52,991 bases of DNA. It comes from Kitasatospora griseola (lineage in GTDB: Bacteria; Actinomycetota; Actinomycetes; Streptomycetales; Streptomycetaceae). Positions 43,957-52,274 of the stretch are shown piece after piece (position 1 is the stretch's first letter; each line of letters opens with the position of its first letter). The notes under the pieces are model-generated. The model was not told where the DNA came from. It saw nothing but the letters and a program-made list of their open reading frames with translations, and ran no database searches. Made by a program: the position numbers and the translations under genes. The stretch lies in contig NZ_BMRI01000004.1 in NCBI RefSeq assembly GCF_014648555.1, forward strand, positions 122,190 to 175,180, in the 5' to 3' direction.

Positions 43957-45603
43957 ATGAGTGCCACTCTCGTCGTCAAGGATCTCGCCGCCGGTCACGG
44001 TGAGCGCACGCTGTTCGCCGGGCTGGACCTGGTCGTCGCCCCCGGGGACGTGATCGGGCTGGTCGGGGTGAACGGCGCCGGCAAGTCCACGTTGCTGCGG
44101 CTGCTGGCCGGGCTGGACGCGCCGGAGGGCGGCAGTCTGAAGCTGAGCCCGCCGACCGCGAACGTCGGGCACCTGCCGCAGGAGCCGGAGCGGCGGGAGG
44201 GCGAGTCGGTGCGCGACTTCCTGGCCCGCCGGACGGGCGTCGCGGCGGCGCAGGCGGCGCTGGACGAGGCGACCGAGGGCCTGGTGGAGGGCCGGCCGGG
44301 CGCGGACGACGCGTACGCGGTGAGCCTGGACCGCTGGCTCGACCTGGGCGGCGCGGACCTGGAGGAGCGGGCCGAGGAGGTCGCCGACCAGCTGGGCCTG
44401 AAGGTGTCGCTGGACCTGCCGATGACGGCGCTGTCCGGCGGCCAGGCGGCCCGCGCGGGCCTGGCCTCGCTGCTGCTGTCCCGGTACGACGTGTTCCTGC
44501 TGGACGAGCCCACCAACGACCTGGACCTGGACGGCCTGGAGCGCCTGGAGGCGTTCGTCAAGGGCCTGCGCGCGGGCACCGTGCTGATCAGCCACGACCG
44601 CGAGTTCCTGGCCCGCACCGTGACCAGGGTGCTCGAACTGGACCTGCACCAGCACCAGGTGAACCTGTACGGCGGCGGCTACGAGTCGTACCTGGAGGAG
44701 CGGGCGATCGGCCGCCGGCACGCCCGCGAGCAGTACGAGGACTACGCGGACACCAAGGCCGGCCTGGAGGCGCGCGCCCAGATGCAGCGCAACTGGCTGG
44801 AGCACGGTGTGCGCAACGCCCGGCGCAAGGGCGGCGACAACGACAAGAAGGCCCGCGCGCAGCGCGCCGAGTCCACCGAGAAGCAGGCCGCGAAGGCCCG
44901 GCAGACGCAGCGGATGATCGAGCGGCTGGACGTGGTGGAGGAGCCCCGCAAGGAGTGGGAGCTGCGGATGGAGATCGCCCCCGCCCCGCGCTCCGGCTCG
45001 GTGGTGGCGACGCTCCGTCAGGCCGCCGTCAAGCGCGGCGAGTTCGCGTTCGGCCCGGTGGACCTGCAGATCGACTGGGCGGACCGGGTGGCGATCACCG
45101 GCGCCAACGGCGCGGGCAAGTCGACGCTGCTGGCGGCGCTGCTGGGCCGGCTGGAGCTGGACTCGGGCAGTGCGGTGCTCGGTTCGGGCGTGCAGATCGG
45201 CGAGGTCGAGCAGGCCCGCGGCCACCTGTTCGGCGGCGACGCCGAGCGTCCGCTGCTGGAGGCGTTCTCCGCCGCCGTGCCGGACCTGAACCCGGAGGAC
45301 GTGCGCACCCTGCTGGCCAAGTTCGGCCTGAAGGCGGTGCACGTGCTGCGCCCCGCCGCGACGCTGTCGCCGGGCGAGCGGACCCGGGCGGCGCTTGCGC
45401 TGCTGCAGGCCCGCGGGGTGAACCTGCTGGTGCTGGACGAGCCGACGAACCACCTGGACCTGCCCGCGATCGAGCAGTTGGAGTCGGCGCTGGCCTCCTA
45501 CACCGGCACCCTGCTGCTGGTCACCCACGACCGGCGGATGCTGGACACGGTGAAGGTGAACCGTCGGCTGGTGGTCGCGGACGGCCGGGTCACCGAAGCC
45601 TGA
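43957..45603 (+). CDS. ABC-F family ATPase
   Basis: The 548-residue tandem ABC protein has Walker A GVNGAGKST at 37-45, LSGGQAARAGLASLLLSRYDVFLLDEPTNDLD in domain 1 and GANGAGKST in domain 2. The second signature is LSPGERTRAAL, with Pro in place of Gly. The linker is long, basic and helical, typical of ribosome-associated ABC-F proteins. The transcript appears leaderless. It is the housekeeping-like neighbour of the divergent ABC-F gene; which translation event it assists is unknown. A strong hairpin follows the gene. Confidence 0.92.
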   Translation: MSATLVVKDLAAGHGERTLFAGLDLVVAPGDVIGLVGVNGAGKSTLLRLLAGLDAPEGGSLKLSPPTANVGHLPQEPERREGESVRDFLARRTGVAAAQAALDEATEGLVEGRPGADDAYAVSLDRWLDLGGADLEERAEEVADQLGLKVSLDLPMTALSGGQAARAGLASLLLSRYDVFLLDEPTNDLDLDGLERLEAFVKGLRAGTVLISHDREFLARTVTRVLELDLHQHQVNLYGGGYESYLEERAIGRRHAREQYEDYADTKAGLEARAQMQRNWLEHGVRNARRKGGDNDKKARAQRAESTEKQAAKARQTQRMIERLDVVEEPRKEWELRMEIAPAPRSGSVVATLRQAAVKRGEFAFGPVDLQIDWADRVAITGANGAGKSTLLAALLGRLELDSGSAVLGSGVQIGEVEQARGHLFGGDAERPLLEAFSAAVPDLNPEDVRTLLAKFGLKAVHVLRPAATLSPGERTRAALALLQARGVNLLVLDEPTNHLDLPAIEQLESALASYTGTLLLVTHDRRMLDTVKVNRRLVVADGRVTEA

Positions 45604-45678
45604 CGGCCGCGGCCGCCTGACGACCGGGCCGCCCCGGCCATCGACTCGCCGGCCGCCGGCCGCACGGTTCGCCGGGGC

Positions 45679-45719
45679 CCGGCGACGCGGCCGCCGAGAC
45701 CCTGCGGCCGCGTCGCCGG
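45679..45719 (+). terminator. Strong hairpin terminator after the second ABC-F gene
   Basis: CCGGCGACGCGGCCGC (45679-45694) pairs perfectly with 45704-45719 across a 9-base loop, giving 16 bp. It lies 76 bp after the ABC-F stop, with no T-run. The rest of 45604-45787 is GC-rich and shows nothing else. Confidence 0.65.
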
Positions 45720-45787
45720 CCCGGCTGGCAAGTCCTGGCAAGGTCGGATCTTCCACTCGGCGCTCGCCATGTGCTGTGCTGTCACCC

Positions 45788-46468
45788 ATGGTTGACAGTG
45801 CATCCACCACCGAAGCGCCGTCCTTCCCGACGGTGCCGCTGCGTCCGATGAGCGTGCCCGCCGACGAGGCCGCGGACCGCTGCCGGGACTTCCACGAGGT
45901 GATGGCACAGCGCCGCACCGTCCGCGACTACTCGACCCGTCCACTGCCCGAGGGCGTGCTGGAGTGGGCGATCCGCACGGCGTCGACCGCGCCCAGCGGC
46001 GCGCACGTGCAGCCGTGGCGGTTCGTGGTGGTGACCGATCCGGAGCGCAAGCGGCGGCTGCGGGAGGCCGCCGAGGCGGAGGAGCGGGAGTTCTACGCGC
46101 ACCGGGCGTCCGAGGAGTGGCTGGCGGCGCTGGCCCCGATCGGCACCGACTGGCGCAAGCCGTTCCTGGAGGACGCGCCCGCGGTGATCGTGGTGTTCGA
46201 GGTGCACAAGGGCCCCAACTCGCCGCGCCCCTATTACACCAAGGAGAGCGTGGGCATCGCCGTCGGCCTGCTGCTGGCCTCGCTGCACCAGGCGGGCCTG
46301 GCCACGCTGACGCACACGCCGAGCCCGATGCGCTTCCTGAACGAGGTCTGCGAGCGCCCGCAGGAGGAGCGCGCCGCGTACGTGATCCCGGTCGGCTACC
46401 CGGCGGACGACGCCCGGGTGCCGGACCTGGAGCGCAAGCCGCTGGACGAGGTGCTGGTGCGGCTCTGA
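45788..46468 (+). CDS. Nitroreductase family protein
   Basis: The 226-residue FMN-dependent protein has the nitroreductase opening RRTVRDYSTRPLPEGVLEWAIRTASTAPSGAHVQPWRFVVV (FMN-binding R and the SAP loop). It also has a helical dimer interface SVGIAVGLLLASLHQAGLATLTHTPSPM and the C-terminal VIPVGYPADDARVPDLERKPLDEVL. The N-terminal pattern resembles iodotyrosine-deiodinase-like members. It should bind FMN and use NAD(P)H to reduce a nitro, quinone or halogenated compound. The ATG at 45788 is chosen over an in-frame GTG at 45776. Substrate unknown. Confidence 0.92.
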   Translation: MVDSASTTEAPSFPTVPLRPMSVPADEAADRCRDFHEVMAQRRTVRDYSTRPLPEGVLEWAIRTASTAPSGAHVQPWRFVVVTDPERKRRLREAAEAEEREFYAHRASEEWLAALAPIGTDWRKPFLEDAPAVIVVFEVHKGPNSPRPYYTKESVGIAVGLLLASLHQAGLATLTHTPSPMRFLNEVCERPQEERAAYVIPVGYPADDARVPDLERKPLDEVLVRL

Positions 46469-46607
46469 CGGACCGGCGGACAGCGCGCGGGTCCGGGCGG
46501 CGCTCCGGGCGTGCGCGACCCCGCCCCGGCCCGGGCCGTGAACGAGCCGTGAGGGTACGGAATATCCCCTGGTCAGCGCGGTCGGGCATGGCTCATACTT
46601 CCGGATC

Positions 46608-47201
46608 ATGAGCCACTCCACCGACGCACCTGACAACACGGTGCGACCGCTGACCCCGGGCCGACCGCCCGAGCTGCTGCCGATCGGCGGCGGCGCGCAC
46701 CTGCGCCGCCGCCGGCTGGCGGACGCCGCCGCGCTGAACACCGCGGTGCTCGCCAACCTCGACCACCTGCGCCCGTACATGCCGTGGGCCGCCAACGCGC
46801 CGACGCTGCCGGAGAGCGAGCAGCTCTCGGTCCGCGGCGAGCAGGTCTGGGACGAGGGCACCGACTTCATGTACCTGCTCGGCCTGGACGCCGAACCGGA
46901 CGTGGTGATCGGCGGTTTCGGCCTGCACGGCCGGATCGGCCAGGGCGCGCTGGAGATCGGCTACTGGGTGCACCGCGAGCACGTCGGCCGCGGCCTGGCC
47001 ACCGCCGCCGCCCGCGCGCTCACCGGGGCCGCGCTCGCCCTGCCGGGCATCACCCGGGCGGAGATCCACTGCGACGAGTCGAACGCCGCGAGCGCCGCCG
47101 TGCCGCGCAAGCTCGGCTACACGCTGGACCGGATCGATTCGGCGGCGCCGACCGCCCCGGCGGAGACCGGTCGCAAGATGATCTGGGTGACGGGCTCCTG
47201 A
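46608..47201 (+). CDS. GNAT family N-acetyltransferase (RimJ/RimL type)
   Basis: The 197-residue product has HLRRRRLADAAALNTAVLANLDHLRPYMPWA, VVIGGFGLHGRIGQGALEIGYWVHREHVGRGLATAAARALTGAAL (acetyl-CoA loop GRGLAT) and CDESNAASAAVPRKLGYTLD. That pattern is typical of RimL-like acetyltransferases. A CATACT box lies about 10 bases before the ATG and there is no ribosome site, so the mRNA is probably leaderless. A hairpin follows the gene. Substrate unknown. Confidence 0.9.
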   Translation: MSHSTDAPDNTVRPLTPGRPPELLPIGGGAHLRRRRLADAAALNTAVLANLDHLRPYMPWAANAPTLPESEQLSVRGEQVWDEGTDFMYLLGLDAEPDVVIGGFGLHGRIGQGALEIGYWVHREHVGRGLATAAARALTGAALALPGITRAEIHCDESNAASAAVPRKLGYTLDRIDSAAPTAPAETGRKMIWVTGS

Positions 47202-47220
47202 CGCACACGCGGCAGAACTG

Positions 47221-47247
47221 ACGGGGACGGACGGCGGCCGTCCCCGT
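47221..47247 (+). terminator. Terminator hairpin after the acetyltransferase gene
   Basis: ACGGGGACGG pairs perfectly with CCGTCCCCGT across a 7-base loop (47221-47247), 20 bp after the acetyltransferase stop, followed by TCTTC. Confidence 0.65.
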
Positions 47248-47251
47248 TCTT

Positions 47252-47318
47252 CATGCCCGCCGCCAACGCCTCACGCCCCGCCCGGCTCACGCCATGCCCG
47301 CCGTCAACGCCTCACGCC
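47252..47318. repeat. 26-bp direct repeat, two copies
   Basis: CATGCCCGCCGYCAACGCCT followed by CACGCC occurs at 47252-47277 and again at 47293-47318 with one substitution, period 41. It fills the gap between a terminator and the 3' end of the TetR gene. No ORF or hairpin explains it. Confidence 0.6.
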
Positions 47319-47341
47319 TCACGCCCCACCCGCCGCCCCGC

Positions 47342-47962
47342 TCAGCGTCCGGCGAGCCGTTCGATCAGGGTCTGCCAGCCGTCGGCGAGCAGCGCGCCGA
47401 GGTCGCCCTGGCAGCGTTCGGCGCGCTGCTCGGCGGTCGACCGGTCCATCGACAGGAAGACCAGCGGGGGGCCTTCGAGGGCGCTGGTGAGCTGGAAGGC
47501 GAGCGTCTCCGGGTCGGGCAGGCCGAGCCGGGCCTGCCTGAGCAGCATCCCGATGTGCGGCTGGGTGAACACCGGTCCGCCGGCCGGGACGGGGCCCTTG
47601 CGTTCGACCGCGGCACGCGCGATGTCCTGCCGCGCCAGCAGGAAGTGCGTCCGTTCGCGGCCGTAGGCGATCAGCCGGTCGACCGGGTCGGCGCCGGGGC
47701 CGAGCGGGGGCGCGCCGGACAGCACCGCGGCCTGGAAGCGCTGCTCCTCGGCGTCCAGCAGCGCGCGGAAGATACCGGCCCGGGTGCCGAAGCGGCGGAA
47801 GACGGTGCCTTTGCCCAGGCCGGCGCGTTCGGCGAGCCCGTCCATGGTGACTTTCTCGGTGCCGAGCTCGGCGATCATCGCGCGGGCCGTGCACAGCAGG
47901 GCCTCCCGGTTGCGGGCCGCGTCCGCTCGCTCGACCGGGGGCTTGCCGAAGGGGACGTCCAT
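47342..47962 (-). CDS. TetR-family transcriptional regulator
   Basis: The 206-residue product has a TetR helix-turn-helix (NREALLCTARAMIAELGTEKVTMDGLAERAGLGKGTVFRRFGTRAGIF) and a helical ligand domain (TAEQRAERCQGDLGALLADGWQTLIERLAG at the end). It is divergent from a flavodoxin-fold oxidoreductase, and two tandem palindromes lie between the starts. It most likely represses that oxidoreductase and itself, responding to a quinone, azo dye or similar small molecule. The ATG at 47962 is the first with a normal TetR N-terminus. Confidence 0.92.
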   Translation of the reverse strand: MDVPFGKPPVERADAARNREALLCTARAMIAELGTEKVTMDGLAERAGLGKGTVFRRFGTRAGIFRALLDAEEQRFQAAVLSGAPPLGPGADPVDRLIAYGRERTHFLLARQDIARAAVERKGPVPAGGPVFTQPHIGMLLRQARLGLPDPETLAFQLTSALEGPPLVFLSMDRSTAEQRAERCQGDLGALLADGWQTLIERLAGR

Positions 47963-47986
47963 GGCTGCCAATTTACCTTCCGAGCG

Positions 47987-48031
47987 AAACGGGGTAAAGT
48001 CCGTTTCATCGAAGCGGGGTAAAGTCCGCTT
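47987..48031. promoter_or_regulatory. Two tandem palindromic operators with compensating bases
   Basis: AAACGG-ggtaaagt-CCGTTT (47987-48006) is followed 25 bp on by AAGCGG-ggtaaagt-CCGCTT (48012-48031). The inner 8 bases are identical, and the arms differ by one base pair changed on both sides (A/T to G/C), so the inverted symmetry is kept. This is the expected signature of a functional TetR operator pair in the divergent promoter. Confidence 0.7.
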
Positions 48032-48122
48032 CATCGGAGCGCGGCCCGCCCGGCCGCCTTCCCCGCCCTGCCCCGCCGCGCCCGCTGCTTCCCCGGCAGG
48101 CCGAGATCCGAGGAGATCTGTC

Positions 48123-48755
48123 ATGCACCTGTTCCGCTTGGACGCCAGCATCATGGGCCCCAACTCGACCAGCTCCGAGCTCGCCGACACCGCCCACGCC
48201 GAGTGGGCGGCCGCCCACCCCGAGGGCACCGTCACCCGCCGCCACGTGGGCGCCGACCCGCTGCCCGGCGACGTCTGGACCCACGCCACGCTGGCGGGCT
48301 TCACCCCCGAGGACCAGCGCACCGACGAGCAGCGCACCGCCGCCGCGCTCGGCGCCGAGCTCGCCGAGGAACTGCGCGCCGCGGACGCCGCGATCATCGC
48401 CGTGCCGCTGTACAACTGGGGCGTCTCGCAGCACTTCAAGACCTGGGTCGACGTGGTGATCGCCGGCGCCGGCCCGTCCGCGCAGCTGCTCAAGGACAAG
48501 CCGGTCCTGCTGGTCACCTCGCTCGGCGGCGGCTTCGCCCCCGGCACCCCGCGCGAGGGCTGGGACCACTCCACCCCGTACCTGGAGCGCATCCTGCGCG
48601 ACGTCTGGGGCGCCGACCTGACCGTGGTCCGGCGCGAGCTGACCCTGGCCGCCGTCAACCCGGCGATGGAGAGCCTGCGCGACCTGGCCGCCGAGTACCA
48701 CACCCAGGCGCTGGACGCCGCCCGCGACGCCGGCAAGAACCTGGTCCGCGCCTGA
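48123..48755 (+). CDS. FMN-dependent NAD(P)H oxidoreductase (azoreductase/flavodoxin fold)
   Basis: The 210-residue product has the flavodoxin-fold opening MHLFRLDASIMGPNSTSSELADTAHAEW (FMN phosphate loop), the azoreductase-type IIAVPLYNWGVSQHFKTWVDVVI and LLVTSLGGGFAPGT. AGGAG precedes the ATG at 48123; the frame is open upstream as a shadow. It should reduce azo or quinone compounds with NAD(P)H through FMN. Control by the divergent TetR is suggested by the tandem operators. A 17-bp perfect hairpin follows. Confidence 0.92.
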   Translation: MHLFRLDASIMGPNSTSSELADTAHAEWAAAHPEGTVTRRHVGADPLPGDVWTHATLAGFTPEDQRTDEQRTAAALGAELAEELRAADAAIIAVPLYNWGVSQHFKTWVDVVIAGAGPSAQLLKDKPVLLVTSLGGGFAPGTPREGWDHSTPYLERILRDVWGADLTVVRRELTLAAVNPAMESLRDLAAEYHTQALDAARDAGKNLVRA

Positions 48756-48769
48756 CGGACCGTCAACAA

Positions 48770-48807
48770 CCGGGCGCCGGAACGGGAATCCCCGTTCCGG
48801 CGCCCGG
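48770..48807 (+). terminator. 17-bp perfect hairpin after the oxidoreductase gene
   Basis: CCGGGCGCCGGAACGGG (48770-48786) pairs without mismatch with 48791-48807 across the tetraloop AATC. It starts 15 bp after the stop codon; no T-run follows. This is the most stable hairpin noted in the window. Confidence 0.7.
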
Positions 48808-49093
48808 TCGTCCGCAGGCGGTTCCGACTCCGCGAAACGCGGTCGAGCCCGGTCCGCGGGTCCGGCGGGAGTGATCCGCATGCACCCGCTCGACGCCGCC
48901 CGGCTGATCGCCGCCATGGATCCGCCCCCCGGAGCGCACCGCACTGTTCGCCGAGCCGTCGGAACGACCGGGAGGCCACCGTCGGATGACCTTCCGGTGC
49001 GGCGAATTGACGTACGCCCACCGGAGGGTGACGTTCCGTCGGATTCGTTGACCCCCGGGTCCGGTTCCGCCCACCCAGGACTACGATCGATCG
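48808..49093. other. Intergenic stretch with no supported gene
   Basis: About 286 bp between the hairpin and the Nudix gene. A GTG-led frame from 48871 is open but has no recognisable motif and a composition unlike the neighbours. A short ERTAL-like stretch in another frame is too weak to call. GATCGATCGATG directly precedes the Nudix start. Confidence 0.5.
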
Positions 49094-49660
49094 ATGACGG
49101 ACACGACGCGCAGAACAGACGACAGAGCCGCGATCGCAGCCAGGTTCCCGGCCCTCCACGCACCGCAGCGCTGGGAGTGGGGCGGCATCGACGCGCAGTT
49201 CACCACGGAACTGCCGCCGGACGAACTGGTCACCAACATCCACCTGGTGGGTTTCTCCGAGGGCCGCGTGGTCCTCTGCCACGACGTACGCGGCCACTGG
49301 TTCCTCCCCGGCGGCACCCGCGAGGCCGCCGAGAGCATCGACTCCTGTCTGGCCCGCGAACTCCGCGAAGAGGCCGGCGCCCGCCTCACCGGCCCCCCGA
49401 CCTGGATCGGCCACCACCTCGCCGTCTCCGACGGCCCCACCCCCTACCGCCCCTGGCAGCCCCACCCCGTCAAGGCCTGGCTCTGGGGCTGGGCCGAAGT
49501 CCTCGTCGACTCCGCCCCCACCAACCCCGCCGACGGCGAACAGGTCCTCGAAGTCCGCCTCACCACCCCCGAAGAGGCCCAACACCTCCTCGCCCACCAC
49601 CGAGACCCCTGGTGGCCCGAACTCATCGCCCTCGCCACCGAGTCCCGCGCCGCCGGCTGA
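49094..49660 (+). CDS. Nudix hydrolase
   Basis: The 188-residue product contains a perfect Nudix box, GTREAAESIDSCLARELREE then AGA (Gx5Ex7REUxEExGU), which supplies the Mg-binding acidic residues. It is flanked by a fold with HLVGFSEGRVVLCHD and WFLPGG before, and HPVKAWLWGWAEVL and a W-rich C-terminus after. It hydrolyses a nucleoside-diphosphate-linked compound; the substrate is not predictable from the box alone. It sits convergent with Tex, about 45 bp between the stops. Confidence 0.92.
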   Translation: MTDTTRRTDDRAAIAARFPALHAPQRWEWGGIDAQFTTELPPDELVTNIHLVGFSEGRVVLCHDVRGHWFLPGGTREAAESIDSCLARELREEAGARLTGPPTWIGHHLAVSDGPTPYRPWQPHPVKAWLWGWAEVLVDSAPTNPADGEQVLEVRLTTPEEAQHLLAHHRDPWWPELIALATESRAAG

Positions 49661-49705
49661 CGGCGACGGCCGGCCCCGTGGGACCGGCCGTCGGGCGGGG
49701 GCCTG

Positions 49706-52024
49706 CTACTTGCCCAGGCCGGCGCGGCGGAGGGCGTCGGCCATGGCGGAGTTGGCGGGCGGGGGCGGGGTGCGGTCGTTCTGGCGGCGGTCCTGGCGCG
49801 GGGGGCGGGAGTCGCGGCGGGCGGACTGCTCGCGGGGGCCGGCGGCAGGGCGGGTCTCGTCGTCGAGGCGCAGGGTGAGGCCGATCCGCTTGCGCTGGAC
49901 GTCGACGGCGGTGACCTTGGCGCGGACGATGTCGCCGGGCTTGACCACCTCGCGCGGGTCCTTGACGAAGTTCTTGGACAGCGCGGAGACGTGCACCAGG
50001 CCGTCCTGGTGGACGCCGATGTCGACGAAGGCGCCGAACGCGGCGACGTTGGTGACCACGCCCTCCAGGACCATGCCGACCTCCAGGTCGGAGATCTTCT
50101 CCACGCCCTCCTTGAAGGTGGCGGTCTGGAAGGCGGGCCGCGGGTCGCGGCCGGGCTTGTCGAGTTCGCCGAGGATGTCGGTGACGGTCGGCACGCCGAA
50201 GGTGTCGTCCGCGAAGTCGCCGGGGCGCAGCGAGCGCAGCACCGAGCCGTTGCCGATCAGCGCGCCCAGGTCGCCACCGGTGGTGGCGAGGATCCGCCGC
50301 ACCACGGGGTAGGCCTCGGGGTGCACCGCGGACGCGTCCAGCGGGTCGTCGCCGTCGGGGATCCGCAGGAAGCCCGCGCACTGTTCGAACGCCTTGGGGC
50401 CGAGCCGGGAGACGTCCTTGAGCGCGCGCCTGGTCCGGAACGGCCCGTTCGCGTCGCGGTGGGCGACGATGTTGTCGGCAAGCGTGCCGGTGATGCCGGA
50501 GACCCGGGTGAGCAGCGGCGCGGAGGCGGTGTTGACGTCGACGCCGACGGCGTTGACGCAGTCCTCGACCACGGCGTCCAGCGAGCGGGAGAGCTTGAGC
50601 TCGCTAAGGTCGTGCTGGTACTGGCCGACGCCGATCGACTTGGGGTCGATCTTGACGAGTTCGGCCAGCGGGTCCTGCAGGCGGCGGGCGATGGAGACCG
50701 CGCCGCGGATGGAGACGTCGAGGCCGGGCAGTTCCTGGGCGGCGAACGCGGAGGCGGAGTACACGGACGCGCCGGCCTCGCTGACCATCACCTTGGTGAG
50801 CCCGAGCTCGGGGTGACGCTTGATCAGGTCGACGGCGAGCCGGTCGGTCTCCCGGGAGGCGGTGCCGTTGCCGATCGCCACCAGGTCCACCTTGTGCTCG
50901 GCGGCGAGCCGGGCCAGCACGGCCAGCGCCGCGTCCCACTTGTTGGCGGGCTGGTGCGGGTAGATGGTCTCGTGGGCGACGACCTTGCCGGTGGCGTCGA
51001 CCACGGCGACCTTGACGCCGGTGCGGAAGCCCGGGTCGAGGCCCATGGTGGCACGGGTGCCGGCGGGGGCGGCGAGCAGCAGGTCGCGCAGGTTGGCGGC
51101 GAAGACGCGGACCGCCTCGTCCTCGGCCTCGGCGCGCAGCCGGGTGCGCAGGTCGATGCCGAGCCGGACCAGGATGCGGGTGCGCCAGGCCCAGCGGACG
51201 GTGTCGGTGAGCCACTTGTCGGCGGGGCGGCCGCGGTCGGCGATGCCGAACCGGGCGGAGATCCGCTGCTCGTAGTCGCTCGCGCCGGGCAGGTCGGCCT
51301 CCTCGGCGCCGTCGTACGGGGAGAGTTCGAGGTCGAGGGCCTCTTCCTTCTCGCCGCGCAGCATCGCCAGGATCCGGTGCGAGGGCAGCTTGGTGTACGG
51401 CTCGGCGAAGTCGAAGTAGTCGGCGAACTTGGCGCCGTCCTGCTCCTTGCCGTCGCGGACCTTGGCGACCAGCCGGCCGCGGGTCCACATCCGTTCGCGC
51501 AGCGAGCCGACCAGGTCGGCGTCCTCGCCGAAGCGTTCGACCAGGATGGCGCGGGCGCCCTCCAGCGCGGCGGCGGCGTCGGCGACCTGCTCGTTCGCGT
51601 AGCCGGCGGCGAGCGCGGCCGGGTCCTGCGCGGGGTCGGCGAGCAGCGTGTCGGCCAGCGGTTCGAGGCCGGCCTCGCGGGCGATCTGCGCCTTGGTGCG
51701 CCGCTTGGGCTTGTACGGGAGGTAGATGTCCTCCAGCCGGGCCTTGGAGTCGGCGGCGAGGATCTGCGCGCGCAGCGTGTCGTCGAGCTTGCCCTGGGAG
51801 TCGATGGACTCCAGGACGGCGGTCCGGCGCTCCTCTAGTTCGCGCAGGTACCGCAGCCGCTCCTCCAGGGTGCGCAGCTGGGTGTCGTCGAGGGCGCCGG
51901 TGACTTCCTTGCGGTAGCGCGCGATGAAGGGGACGGTCGCTCCGCCGTCGAGCAGGCCGACGGCGGCCTGCACCTGGTTCTCGCGGACGCCCAGTTCCTC
52001 GGCGATCTTGCGTTCGACGGGCAT
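49706..52024 (-). CDS. tex: Tex family RNA-binding transcription accessory protein
   Basis: The 772-residue product has the full Tex architecture: an N-terminal helical domain (VERKIAEELGVRENQVQAAVGLLDGGATVPFIARYRKEVTGALDDTQLRTLEERLRYLRELEERR), a YqgF/RNase-H-like region (MGLDPGFRTGVKVAVVDATG, LVAIGNGTASRETDRLAVDL), a helix-hairpin-helix pair (VVEDCVNAVGVDVNTASAPLLTRVSGITG) and an S1 domain near residue 640 (GMVLEGVVTNVAAFGAFVDIGVHQDGLVHVSALS). The tail is Arg/Pro-rich, which is common in actinobacteria. ATG 52024 or the GTG two codons upstream (52030) may be the start. It binds nucleic acid and affects transcription fidelity and stress survival. Confidence 0.96.
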   Translation of the reverse strand: MPVERKIAEELGVRENQVQAAVGLLDGGATVPFIARYRKEVTGALDDTQLRTLEERLRYLRELEERRTAVLESIDSQGKLDDTLRAQILAADSKARLEDIYLPYKPKRRTKAQIAREAGLEPLADTLLADPAQDPAALAAGYANEQVADAAAALEGARAILVERFGEDADLVGSLRERMWTRGRLVAKVRDGKEQDGAKFADYFDFAEPYTKLPSHRILAMLRGEKEEALDLELSPYDGAEEADLPGASDYEQRISARFGIADRGRPADKWLTDTVRWAWRTRILVRLGIDLRTRLRAEAEDEAVRVFAANLRDLLLAAPAGTRATMGLDPGFRTGVKVAVVDATGKVVAHETIYPHQPANKWDAALAVLARLAAEHKVDLVAIGNGTASRETDRLAVDLIKRHPELGLTKVMVSEAGASVYSASAFAAQELPGLDVSIRGAVSIARRLQDPLAELVKIDPKSIGVGQYQHDLSELKLSRSLDAVVEDCVNAVGVDVNTASAPLLTRVSGITGTLADNIVAHRDANGPFRTRRALKDVSRLGPKAFEQCAGFLRIPDGDDPLDASAVHPEAYPVVRRILATTGGDLGALIGNGSVLRSLRPGDFADDTFGVPTVTDILGELDKPGRDPRPAFQTATFKEGVEKISDLEVGMVLEGVVTNVAAFGAFVDIGVHQDGLVHVSALSKNFVKDPREVVKPGDIVRAKVTAVDVQRKRIGLTLRLDDETRPAAGPREQSARRDSRPPRQDRRQNDRTPPPPANSAMADALRRAGLGK

Positions 52025-52274
52025 GGTCACGATGCCGGTCACCCTTTCTGGTGGTTTCGCTTCTCGCCCGTGCATTCTGGCAGGTCCGGCCGACGTTGTT
52101 CGGCGGACCGGGCAGCACGGCGGGGTGTGGCGCGTTCCGGGGACGTGCACGGACACGCGCGGAGGCCGGTCCGGCCTTGCCCGATTTGTCTGATATGAGT
52201 GAGATCGCACAAGGGCCTGTCCAGAGGCTCGGCCCCGGATCGACCCCGCAGCACGACCGCACAGGAGGACAACG

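Noticed and set aside
48871..49093. GTG-led frame and an ERTAL...LTYA-like stretch resembling the start of an AMP-binding enzyme
   Set aside because: The similarity covers only a few residues, needs a frame change, and nothing follows it; likely chance in GC-rich DNA.
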